Source: Candidatus Atribacteria bacterium 1244-E10-H5-B2 (GTDB lineage: Bacteria > Atribacterota > JS1 > SB-45 > 34-128). Taken from it: DNA of 14,518 nucleotides. Shown here piece after piece: positions 8,844 through 14,518 of the stretch. Numbering within the stretch: position 1 is the stretch's first letter; each line of letters begins with the position of its first letter. The notes below the pieces were generated by a model that was not told the DNA's origin, searched no databases, and was given only the letters and a program-made list of their open reading frames with translations. The DNA lies in assembly GCA_003575245.1 (NCBI GenBank), contig NMQN01000114.1, positions 1-14,518 on the forward strand. The letters run 5' to 3'. A program made the position numbers and the translations under genes.

Positions 8844-10124
8844 TTAAGCAAAACCAAACAGTCTAGGCAAAAAAAGAACAAAATCTTGCCAATATACAAC
8901 TATAAATAATACAATCGCTTCCATGAAGATAAAAGGCAAAATTTCCCTAGATAAAATATCAAATGACACATCTGCTAATTTTGCACAAATAAATAAAGCA
9001 GGACCAACAGGAGGTGTAATTACAGATATACTCAATCCTAAAGTCGTCATAATACCAAAATGTAATGGATGTATTCCAAACTCCATTGCTATTGGTAATA
9101 ATATTGGCACAAGAATAATCATCCCTGAAGCAACATCAAAAAAACATCCTGTCAATATAAAAATAAAAATTATAATTAATAAAAATATTTCTTTTGTAGA
9201 GCAATAATTCATAATAGTTATACTAATCTTTTGAATAACTTCCTGTTCTGTTAAAAAATATGCTAATCCTTTTGCCATTGCAACCATTATACTTGCAACA
9301 CTTGATGTAATTCCAGCTTTACGAAGAATTCTTGGTAGATCTGATAACTTTAGTGTTTTCAAGATGAAAAATCCAACAATCAGTGCATAAAAAATAGCAA
9401 CCACCGATGCTTCAGTAGCAGTAAATATTCCACCTAAAATTCCACCCATAATTATCATGGGCATACCTAAGGGTATTAACGCAATTTTAAAATAATGAAT
9501 TATCCTTTTAATATCCGCCTTTTCAGAAATAGCTATATTCTTAATTTTGGCATAAATGTAGCAATATATTATCAAAATAATACCTAATACAATACCTGGA
9601 AAATAACCTGCCAAAAACATTGCACCTATTGAAACATTTCCAGCAATTAAGGCATAAATTACCATGCTAATACTTGGTGGTATGATTGGTCCGATGACTG
9701 AAGAAGCCGCAGTGACTGCAGCACTAAATTTTTTAGTATAACCTCCCTCTACCATCATTGGAATTTCCAATGCACCCAAACCTGCTGCATCAGCTAATGA
9801 AGAACCGGATATTCCTGCAAAAAAAATACTTGCCAGTATATTCACATGCGCCAAACCTCCAGGAATAAAACCTACTATTTTCTTAGAAAATTCAACTAGT
9901 ATATTAGTTATTTTTGTTTCTGTCATTAACTCACCCGCCAAAATAAAACCAGGTATTGCTAAGAATGGAAAAACATCCAAGCTAGTAAACATCACTTGAG
10001 GAATAACAATTAAATTTGCCAAATTATTTGTTAAAAATAAATAAAACATAGCTGTAATACCAATAGCAAATGCAATTGGAAAACCTAAAAACATAAAAAT
10101 TAGAAGAACTATAAAAATATACAA
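8844..10124 (-). CDS. dctM: TRAP transporter large permease subunit, DctM
   Basis: DctM is the transmembrane channel subunit of a TRAP transporter, which uses an ion gradient (usually sodium) to import solute delivered by DctP. It has 426 residues and about 12 hydrophobic segments throughout, the usual size. Family signatures are the opening FMFLGFPIAFAIG, FPFLAIPGFILAGELMTE (about 52-69), GPIIPPSISMVIYAL, and the C-terminal SVITPPVGPALFICAKLA. The start is a TTG: GGGAG stands six bases before it, and no ATG gives the full first helix. It follows dctQ by 72 bp containing a small hairpin. A complete dctPQM set in this order argues for one functional importer. Confidence 0.95.
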   Translation of the reverse strand: MYIFIVLLIFMFLGFPIAFAIGITAMFYLFLTNNLANLIVIPQVMFTSLDVFPFLAIPGFILAGELMTETKITNILVEFSKKIVGFIPGGLAHVNILASIFFAGISGSSLADAAGLGALEIPMMVEGGYTKKFSAAVTAASSVIGPIIPPSISMVIYALIAGNVSIGAMFLAGYFPGIVLGIILIIYCYIYAKIKNIAISEKADIKRIIHYFKIALIPLGMPMIIMGGILGGIFTATEASVVAIFYALIVGFFILKTLKLSDLPRILRKAGITSSVASIMVAMAKGLAYFLTEQEVIQKISITIMNYCSTKEIFLLIIIFIFILTGCFFDVASGMIILVPILLPIAMEFGIHPLHFGIMTTLGLSISVITPPVGPALFICAKLADVSFDILSREILPFIFMEAIVLFIVVYWQDFVLFLPRLFGFA

Positions 10125-10163
10125 ATTTTGCTCCCGACTATGTTGTTATAACATTTTATAATA

Positions 10164-10185
10164 AATATGATAAATAAATCATATT
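10164..10185. repeat. Small AT-rich hairpin between dctQ and dctM
   Basis: AATATGAT and ATCATATT form a perfect 8-bp stem with a six-base loop in the 72-bp gap. It is too AT-rich for a strong terminator; it may only tune mRNA stability or be incidental. Confidence 0.3.
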
Positions 10186-10196
10186 AAATGAGTTAA

Positions 10197-10667
10197 TTAT
10201 CGTTTAGTATCTATTATCCTATATATTAAACCTAAAATCATGATAATTGAACCAATTGGAATCGCTAAATATGGATAAGCCCTTGATATTTGTAAGGCAG
10301 GCGTTCTTTGCCGATAGGTATAATTAAGTAACTCGAATCCTTTCCATACGACTACTGTTAAATATATAATAATAATTATATTTAAAATTGTTCCATAAAT
10401 TTTTTTGATTTTTGGTGAAAATTTAGAGGTAATGAATTCTAATTTAATATGAGAATCTTCAAAAAAAGCAACACCAGCACCAAAGAAAAGCATACTAATA
10501 AACATATATCTTGCAAGTTCATCAGTCCAAAAAAAAGGTATTCTTAATACAAATCGGGTAAAAACTTGTAAAAACAATGCTACAACTAAAATTAAATAGA
10601 ATGTAATCACTAAATTCGAAATTACATTATTAAAAAACCAACGAAGAACTTTTTTAAATAGATTCAT
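10197..10667 (-). CDS. dctQ: TRAP transporter small permease subunit, DctQ
   Basis: DctQ is the four-helix membrane subunit that pairs with DctM. I take the ATG at 10667 (156 residues) because the G-rich Shine-Dalgarno (GGGGGG) is about ten bases before it; an upstream TTG at 10676 would be only two bases from that sequence. Four hydrophobic segments are visible, at about 17-37, 48-67, 89-109 and 129-149. The family signature FWTDELARYMFISMLFFGAG follows the first helix, and a histidine-lysine pair (SHIKLEF) marks the next loop. It lies between dctP and dctM, as usual, and after a strong stem-loop that may lower its expression relative to dctP. Confidence 0.92.
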   Translation of the reverse strand: MNLFKKVLRWFFNNVISNLVITFYLILVVALFLQVFTRFVLRIPFFWTDELARYMFISMLFFGAGVAFFEDSHIKLEFITSKFSPKIKKIYGTILNIIIIIYLTVVVWKGFELLNYTYRQRTPALQISRAYPYLAIPIGSIIMILGLIYRIIDTKR

Positions 10668-10792
10668 TACTATCAAATCCCCCCAAAATTAGCCAGAAAT
10701 CATTGTAAAAAATTTTTTCTAATTAATACCAAGTTCTTATTAAACCTTAAATTTTTAATAAATTATACATGTAGCTTGCAAATAAATATTTT

Positions 10793-10838
10793 ATATGTAG
10801 GACAGGATATATTTTTCGATGTATCCTGTCCTACATAT
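10793..10838. repeat. 17-bp stem-loop between dctP and dctQ
   Basis: ATATGTAGGACAGGATA (10793-10809) pairs perfectly with 10822-10838, extendable inward by A-T and G-U pairs. It starts 8 bases after the dctP stop. On the minus strand it is not followed by a T run, so it is more likely an mRNA-stabilising or partial attenuating structure that keeps the abundant binding protein's message above that of the permeases. On the plus strand ATTTTTAG follows, but no plus-strand gene exists. Confidence 0.6.
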
Positions 10839-10846
10839 TTTTAGAT

Positions 10847-11869
10847 CTATAACTTATCCAAAACTTCTAAATACTTATCTAGATATTCTGCCCCTACTTG
10901 CTCTTCTATAACTTTTAAAGCTGCAGGCTGGATTATTGCTTTGAATTTTTCTTTTTCTTCTGATGTAGGAGTATAAATCTCCATATGTTCAGCGAGTGTT
11001 GTTAATCCTCTCCCAAAATTATTAACATGACTCCCGCCAAGGTAAGCTTGATCTGCTTTATGTGCTGCTTTATCTATAACTTCTTTAAATTCATCGGAAA
11101 GCGAGTTGTAAAATTTTTCACTAATAATTATTGGCTCTATACCTGCTATATAACCCATATTCGTTAAGTATTTTTGTACCTCATATAAACTGTATAGCAT
11201 TATAGTTGAGAAAGGATTTTCTTGTCCATCAAGCAAACCTGTTTGAAGGGCACCATATACTTCATTCATAGACAATGGTGTAGGAATCGCCCCTAGAGCC
11301 TTAACCAATCCAATAAATACTGGGCTTTGCTGAACTCTTATTGATAGGCCTTTCATATCCTCTGGAGTTTTAATAGGTCTTACATTATTAGTAAAATTTC
11401 TAAATCCAAAAGTACACAACGAGAGTATTTTTATTCCAGTCTCTTTTGCACATTTATCAGCCCATTCTTTCGCAAAATCAGTTTCCCAAAACTTAACCAC
11501 ATCATCGGAATCCTTAAAGGCAAAAGGAAGGGTCATAATAGCAGCTTTTGGATAAAATAAACCTAAAACTGAATCTGAAATGGCTGCCATTTCGAGGGTT
11601 CCCATTTGAACTCCTTCTGTACTTTGCCTTTGATCCCCTAATTGAGCTGAAGAATAAATTTTGACTTCTAATTCTCCATGAGTCTCAGCTTCTACAATCC
11701 CTTTAAACACTCTTCCCCAAGCTTCTTCAACTGATATGCACATATCTGAACTAGCTGGGTGAGAATATCTTATTGTTGTCTTAGCAAATGCAGAAAGGTT
11801 AAAAACACATAAAGTGAATGCTAAAATTAGAAATATAGATACACCAAATTTCTTAAAATAAAGATTCAT
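10847..11869 (-). CDS. dctP: TRAP transporter substrate-binding protein, DctP
   Basis: DctP is the extracytoplasmic solute receptor. It has 340 residues with a signal peptide (MNLYFKKFG, hydrophobic 10-27, cleavage after AFA at 29) and no lipobox. Family motifs are IRYSHPAS at the mature start, AQLGDQRQSTEGVQMGTLEMA (75-95), FGFRNFTN with Arg157, and GLSIRVQQSP (174-183) whose Arg178 corresponds to the conserved arginine that grips the substrate carboxylate in most DctP proteins. EVYGALQTGLLDGQENP (203-219) is also diagnostic. AGGAGG precedes the ATG by eleven bases. The retained arginine points to a carboxylate ligand: a sugar acid, sialic- or muramic-like acid, or organic acid. The neighbouring NagA/NagB and SIS genes favour a sugar derivative. 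Exact ligand unknown. Confidence 0.95.
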   Translation of the reverse strand: MNLYFKKFGVSIFLILAFTLCVFNLSAFAKTTIRYSHPASSDMCISVEEAWGRVFKGIVEAETHGELEVKIYSSAQLGDQRQSTEGVQMGTLEMAAISDSVLGLFYPKAAIMTLPFAFKDSDDVVKFWETDFAKEWADKCAKETGIKILSLCTFGFRNFTNNVRPIKTPEDMKGLSIRVQQSPVFIGLVKALGAIPTPLSMNEVYGALQTGLLDGQENPFSTIMLYSLYEVQKYLTNMGYIAGIEPIIISEKFYNSLSDEFKEVIDKAAHKADQAYLGGSHVNNFGRGLTTLAEHMEIYTPTSEEKEKFKAIIQPAALKVIEEQVGAEYLDKYLEVLDKL

Positions 11870-11979
11870 AATTCTTAATTCCTCCTCAAAATTTATATTT
11901 ACTGAATTTAAATTTACTTGACAAATATCTCTTTATTTACTCTAATTCTCGCCTCCTTTTACACTATCCAAAATCTGAA

Positions 11980-12008
11980 TCTAAAATATTGATACAGATT
12001 TTTGCTAA
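11980..12008 (-). promoter_or_regulatory. Candidate promoter for dctPQM
   Basis: TTAGCA (12003-12008) and TTTAGA (11980-11985) are 17 bp apart and about 111 bp before the dctP start. The match to consensus is weak alone. It aligns base for base with the better promoter at 8635-8663 inside a shared segment, which is the main reason to believe it. Confidence 0.4.
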
Positions 12009-12016
12009 TTCATCTA

Positions 12017-12041
12017 GAATCCTCATAAATTTCATGATGAA
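12017..12041. promoter_or_regulatory. Candidate operator upstream of dctP
   Basis: TTCAT-G-ATGAA (12031-12041) is an inverted repeat. The adjacent GAAATTTATGAGGATTC (minus strand, 12017-12033) matches the operator region before the SIS pair. Its position just upstream of the -35 is the same in both places. Confidence 0.4.
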
Positions 12042-12179
12042 TTTGCAAAGCTACCATTCGAATTCTATTATTTTCTTTTCACCTCCTTTCAAGAAAAGCT
12101 TTATTTTTTTCGGTTAAAAACAAGTAATAGCTTTAATTTTCCGAAATCCATTAGGTTAATCCTTTTTTTTAATCAGATA

Positions 12180-12214
12180 TGGGTAAGGTTAGATAATTAA
12201 TTTATCTATACCCA
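12180..12214. repeat. Bulged stem-loop after nagA
   Basis: TGGGTA and TAGATAA pair with TTATCTA and TACCCA, giving 13 base pairs with a four-base bulge (AGGT, 12186-12189) and a five-base loop. It lies about 60 bases past the nagA stop. No T run follows on the minus strand, so it may protect the 3' end of the nagBA message rather than terminate it. Confidence 0.45.
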
Positions 12215-12276
12215 GAATTCTTCTGTTTTGTTCCATCTTCCTTGAGTCCTTAAATTGATAAAAATATCTCCTTATA

Positions 12277-13506
12277 TTAATACTTTAAAGATTCATATAA
12301 AATCCTGCCATCAACGATGGTCATTTCAATATTTATATTATCATCAAAAACAGCGATATCAGCCTTTTTGTTTTTCGCCAAGATACCAATCTGATCTTCT
12401 AGCCCCTGTATTTTGGCAGGATTATAGGTCACTAATTTTACTGCCTGACGGATATTTAGGTCAACAAACTTTATCATATTTCTTACTAGTCTATCTATAG
12501 TGGAAACACTTGAGGCAAACGATGAACGATCTGTCAACTTGGCAACCCAGTTATTCTCCTGGGTTGGGATTTCAAATTCTTCTGGTATATCTGCTTCAAC
12601 AATAACCTCCAATCCCGCTAATTCATACTTACCGGGTCCCATCCCTGCGGCATTCATTGAATCTGTGACTAAACATACCTTGTCCATTCCTTTGGAATGG
12701 AATACTAGCTTCATTAAACTTGGCGGAAGGTGATGCCCATCAGCAATCAATTCTGTTGTCAGCTCATCAATTAACAAAGTTGACTCAATGACCCCGGACA
12801 CGCGATAAGCTTTAATTCGTCGCAATCCGGACATGCCGGAAAACATATGCGTAACATGGGTATAACCATTTTCTACTGCTTCAATGACTTGCTGATAGGT
12901 TGCATTGGAATGGCCAATGGTTGCAACAATTTTTCTTTTCCTTAATTCCTGGCCTAATTCTAAACCACCTGGTACCTCCGGTGCTGCGGTTAGCCTGATA
13001 ATGCTGGGATATTTTTCTAATAAAGGCAGATATTGTTCTGGTTGTGGTGGACAAATATACTTCGGATTTTGAGCACCTTTTTGTTCTAAATTAACATAAG
13101 GGCCCTCTAAATGTATTCCTAATATTTTTGACCCTTTTAAATCCTTTTGCATCGCTTGAGTAATACAATCCACAGATTGAATAATTTCATCCCACGGTCT
13201 TGACAATGTAGTTGGCAAAAAAGATGTAGTTCCACATTTAACTAATCCCTGCGCCATTAGCTGTAAGTCTTTTTCTGAGCAGGGCATGACTGACCCACCA
13301 AATGCTCCATGAAGGTGTGAATCAATAAAACCAGGACTAATATACATCCCTCCAACATCAATCACTTTTGCATCATTAGGTATTTGAACTTCATCGACCT
13401 TACCAATCTTTTCAATAAACTCACCTTTAATTAATACACATCCTTGCTCTATTTCCCTAAAAGGTGTAATCAATGTACCATTAATGAGGGCAATAGGATT
13501 TACCAT
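12277..13506 (-). CDS. nagA: N-acetylglucosamine-6-phosphate deacetylase, divergent
   Basis: NagA is a metal-dependent amidohydrolase that removes acetate from GlcNAc-6-phosphate to give glucosamine-6-phosphate for NagB. It has 409 residues. GFIDSHLHGAFGG carries the HxH metal pair (64, 66); IHLEGPYV has the metal ligand Glu134; TIGHSNA has His199; VTHMF has His220; LVTDSMNAAG has the catalytic Asp282. Two parts are unusual. The normally conserved HLFNAM after the metal histidine reads HMFSGM, altering residues that touch the substrate phosphate in known enzymes. The segment before the last helix lacks the common LAGS motif and reads SSFASS. Another N-acetylated or acylated amino-sugar phosphate could be the substrate. 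AGGAGG lies nine bases before the ATG; nagB is 50 bp upstream. Confidence 0.85.
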   Translation of the reverse strand: MVNPIALINGTLITPFREIEQGCVLIKGEFIEKIGKVDEVQIPNDAKVIDVGGMYISPGFIDSHLHGAFGGSVMPCSEKDLQLMAQGLVKCGTTSFLPTTLSRPWDEIIQSVDCITQAMQKDLKGSKILGIHLEGPYVNLEQKGAQNPKYICPPQPEQYLPLLEKYPSIIRLTAAPEVPGGLELGQELRKRKIVATIGHSNATYQQVIEAVENGYTHVTHMFSGMSGLRRIKAYRVSGVIESTLLIDELTTELIADGHHLPPSLMKLVFHSKGMDKVCLVTDSMNAAGMGPGKYELAGLEVIVEADIPEEFEIPTQENNWVAKLTDRSSFASSVSTIDRLVRNMIKFVDLNIRQAVKLVTYNPAKIQGLEDQIGILAKNKKADIAVFDDNINIEMTIVDGRILYESLKY

Positions 13507-13556
13507 TCATAATATCCTCCTATTCTAAATTAATAATCTTACCCTTGAGAATGAGC

Positions 13557-14294
13557 TTATTTCAAATATATTGAAGACTTATCATCTAAAAAAACAAAAC
13601 AATTATCATGTTTCTTTAAAATTGAAGCCGGACATTCAGGCGAAATATCATCGCCTTTAAAACAGTTTTTCACTGCTTCTGCTTTGCGTTTATCTGGAAC
13701 GGTGCAAATAATATATTTTGATTTCATGATCTGTTTCACTGACATAGAGATTGCTTTTTTAGGAACATCATCGAAACTTTTAAACCAGCCCTCAACAAGT
13801 TGTTGTCTTCTGCAGGCATCATCGAGTTCCACAATAATATAGGGCTTTTCGGTATTAAAGTCAGCAGGAGGGTCATTAAAGGCTAAATGTCCATTTTCTC
13901 CGATACCAACAAAGGCAACATCAATCTCCTTTTGTATTATAATCTTACCTAAACGTTCACATTCCGATTCTGGGCTTTTAGCCTCTCCTTTAATTAAATA
14001 AACATTTCCTAGATGTACTTTATTTATTAACCTTTCCTTTAAATATTTTCTAAAACTCGCTGGATGAGTTCTTGGAATACCTATATATTCGTCTAAGTGA
14101 AACATGGTAGTCTTCGACCAATCAATAGAAGAAACATCTGTAAGATTTTCTAAAAATTCAAATTGTGATGCGCCAGTTGCTACTATAAAAGTAGCCTCAC
14201 CTTTTTCCTTTATTGCATCTTTTAATATTTTAGCTGCTTTCTCTGCTGCAGCTTTACCCATACTATACTTTGTTTCAAATGTTTCAATTTTCAT
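13557..14294 (-). CDS. nagB: Glucosamine-6-phosphate deaminase/isomerase
   Basis: NagB converts glucosamine-6-phosphate to fructose-6-phosphate and ammonia, feeding glycolysis. It has 245 residues, the length of Bacillus-type NagB without the allosteric extension. MFHLDEYIG (64-72) supplies the catalytic aspartate (68). GIGENGHLAFNDP (130-142) holds the catalytic histidine (136), with Asn134 and Asp141 where the E. coli enzyme has Asp and Glu; Asn at the first site is also seen in Bacillus. VPKKAISMSVKQIM and TVPDKRKAEAV are typical phosphate-site and C-terminal helices. The ATG at 14294 is the only start in frame after an upstream stop and has no good ribosome site of its own; it overlaps the stop of an 8-codon leader (ATGA), suggesting coupled translation. 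It forms an operon with nagA. Confidence 0.9.
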   Translation of the reverse strand: MKIETFETKYSMGKAAAEKAAKILKDAIKEKGEATFIVATGASQFEFLENLTDVSSIDWSKTTMFHLDEYIGIPRTHPASFRKYLKERLINKVHLGNVYLIKGEAKSPESECERLGKIIIQKEIDVAFVGIGENGHLAFNDPPADFNTEKPYIIVELDDACRRQQLVEGWFKSFDDVPKKAISMSVKQIMKSKYIICTVPDKRKAEAVKNCFKGDDISPECPASILKKHDNCFVFLDDKSSIYLK

Positions 14295-14317
14295 TTTACA
14301 GCGGTATTCATTATCAT
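14291..14317 (-). CDS. 8-codon leader ORF coupled to nagB
   Basis: ATG at 14317 follows AAGGAGAGG by a normal spacing and reads MIMNTAVK, with a TGA that overlaps the nagB ATG. It starts one base after the stop of the upstream regulator gene. The good ribosome site belongs to this short frame rather than to nagB, so terminating ribosomes probably restart on nagB. The peptide itself shows no known motif. Confidence 0.5.
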   Translation of the reverse strand: MIMNTAVK

Positions 14318-14318
14318 C

Positions 14319-14518
14319 TTACCTCTCCTTTATTTGTTTCTTTAGCTCTTTCTTTTTAGCCTGATAGAACTGGGAAAGCTCTTTATTAAATGTCTCCTCA
14401 TCAATACCCAGAATTCCAGCAATCTTCTTGATCTGTTTCTTAGAAGGAATAAGTCCTCCTGTCTCAAACTGTGAAACATAGATTTGTGTTATATCTAACA
14501 GGAGAGCTAGGTTTGCTT
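14319..14518 (-). CDS. XRE-family HTH regulator, C-terminal part
   Basis: The last 66 codons of a gene entering from the right edge. They read LALLLDITQIYVSQFETG, the second half of a Cro/C1-type helix-turn-helix with the characteristic recognition helix (YVSQFE), then IPSKKQIKKIAGILGID, the usual following helix, and a lysine-rich coiled tail (about 25 residues, ending QIKER). Such proteins bind operators as dimers. It is separated from the nagB leader by one base and so is cotranscribed with nagBA; it could control this operon, and perhaps the dyads before dctP and the SIS pair, but nothing in the window proves it. The N-terminus is missing. Confidence 0.7.
   Translation of the reverse strand, partial: ANLALLLDITQIYVSQFETGGLIPSKKQIKKIAGILGIDEETFNKELSQFYQAKKKELKKQIKER

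Larger units (their letters stand above)
11870..12276. other. 407-bp nagA-dctP control region
   Basis: I call no gene in this stretch. From the nagA side it holds a stem-loop (12180-12214), a TTTCGG/CCGAAA dyad (12108-12113 with 12141-12146) and a perfect but orphan Shine-Dalgarno (AAAGGAGGTG on the minus strand, 12080-12089). Next come the operator/promoter module (11979-12041), a second orphan AAAAGGAGGC (11951-11960) and the real dctP ribosome-binding site at 11881-11886. Minus-strand frames near 11962-12020 are short and lack a suitably spaced start. Confidence 0.4.

Noticed and set aside
12000..12020. Short protein-like frame with KICINILD before dctP, with a similar frame before the SIS pair
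   Set aside because: The two copies differ by a one-base gap that breaks the common reading frame and neither has a proper start, so the shared signal is better explained as control DNA than as a peptide.
12189..12236. 15-codon minus-strand ORF after nagA
   Set aside because: The Shine-Dalgarno-like AAGGAAG touches the start codon and the frame lies inside a stem-loop, so translation is unlikely.

Overview
The window is an AT-rich bacterial segment in which every supported gene lies on the minus strand, so transcription runs from position 14518 towards 1. Shine-Dalgarno sequences of the AGGAGG type precede most genes, and GTG and TTG starts are in use. The content suggests an anaerobic or fermentative heterotroph: a TRAP carbohydrate/organic-acid transporter, amino-sugar catabolism and a nickel-pincer (LarA-type) racemase. 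The taxon cannot be fixed from the sequence; AT-rich Bacillota, Thermotogota or Atribacterota-like lineages would all fit.

In transcription order, the first region (14518-12277) holds the end of an XRE-type regulator, an 8-codon leader ORF, nagB (glucosamine-6-phosphate deaminase) and nagA (a divergent N-acetylglucosamine-6-phosphate deacetylase). The second region (12276-8844) has a 407-bp control region and then a complete TRAP transporter, dctP-dctQ-dctM, with a 17-bp stem-loop between dctP and dctQ. The third region (8843-6987) has a control region resembling the one before dctP and then two tandem SIS-domain (UPF0309-type) sugar-phosphate isomerase-like genes. The fourth region (6986-4082) holds a Gfo/Idh/MocA oxidoreductase and a LarA-family racemase/epimerase, each behind its own intergenic region with dyads.

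Downstream (4081-1) the character changes. A DUF5655-like protein of unknown role has a leader that can fold in alternative ways. It is followed by a short GC-rich island and coding-like debris, then an exported nucleoside-phosphorylase-like protein of clearly higher G+C than its surroundings. A truncated small ORF overlaps both that gene and guaB (IMP dehydrogenase). The window ends in the first 38 codons of a PP-loop ATPase, probably the ATP-pyrophosphatase subunit of GMP synthase. This end looks like a purine (GMP synthesis and salvage) operon that has received foreign DNA.

Taken together, positions 4082-14294 read as a catabolic locus for a negatively charged sugar derivative related to N-acetylhexosamines: periplasmic capture (DctP), import (DctQM), deacetylation and deamination (NagA, NagB), and further isomerisation, redox or epimerisation by the SIS pair, the Gfo/Idh protein and LarA. 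No sugar kinase and no larB/larC/larE cofactor genes are present in the window. A diverged shared sequence before dctP and before the first SIS gene suggests that transporter and isomerases answer to the same regulator. The substrate is not known.
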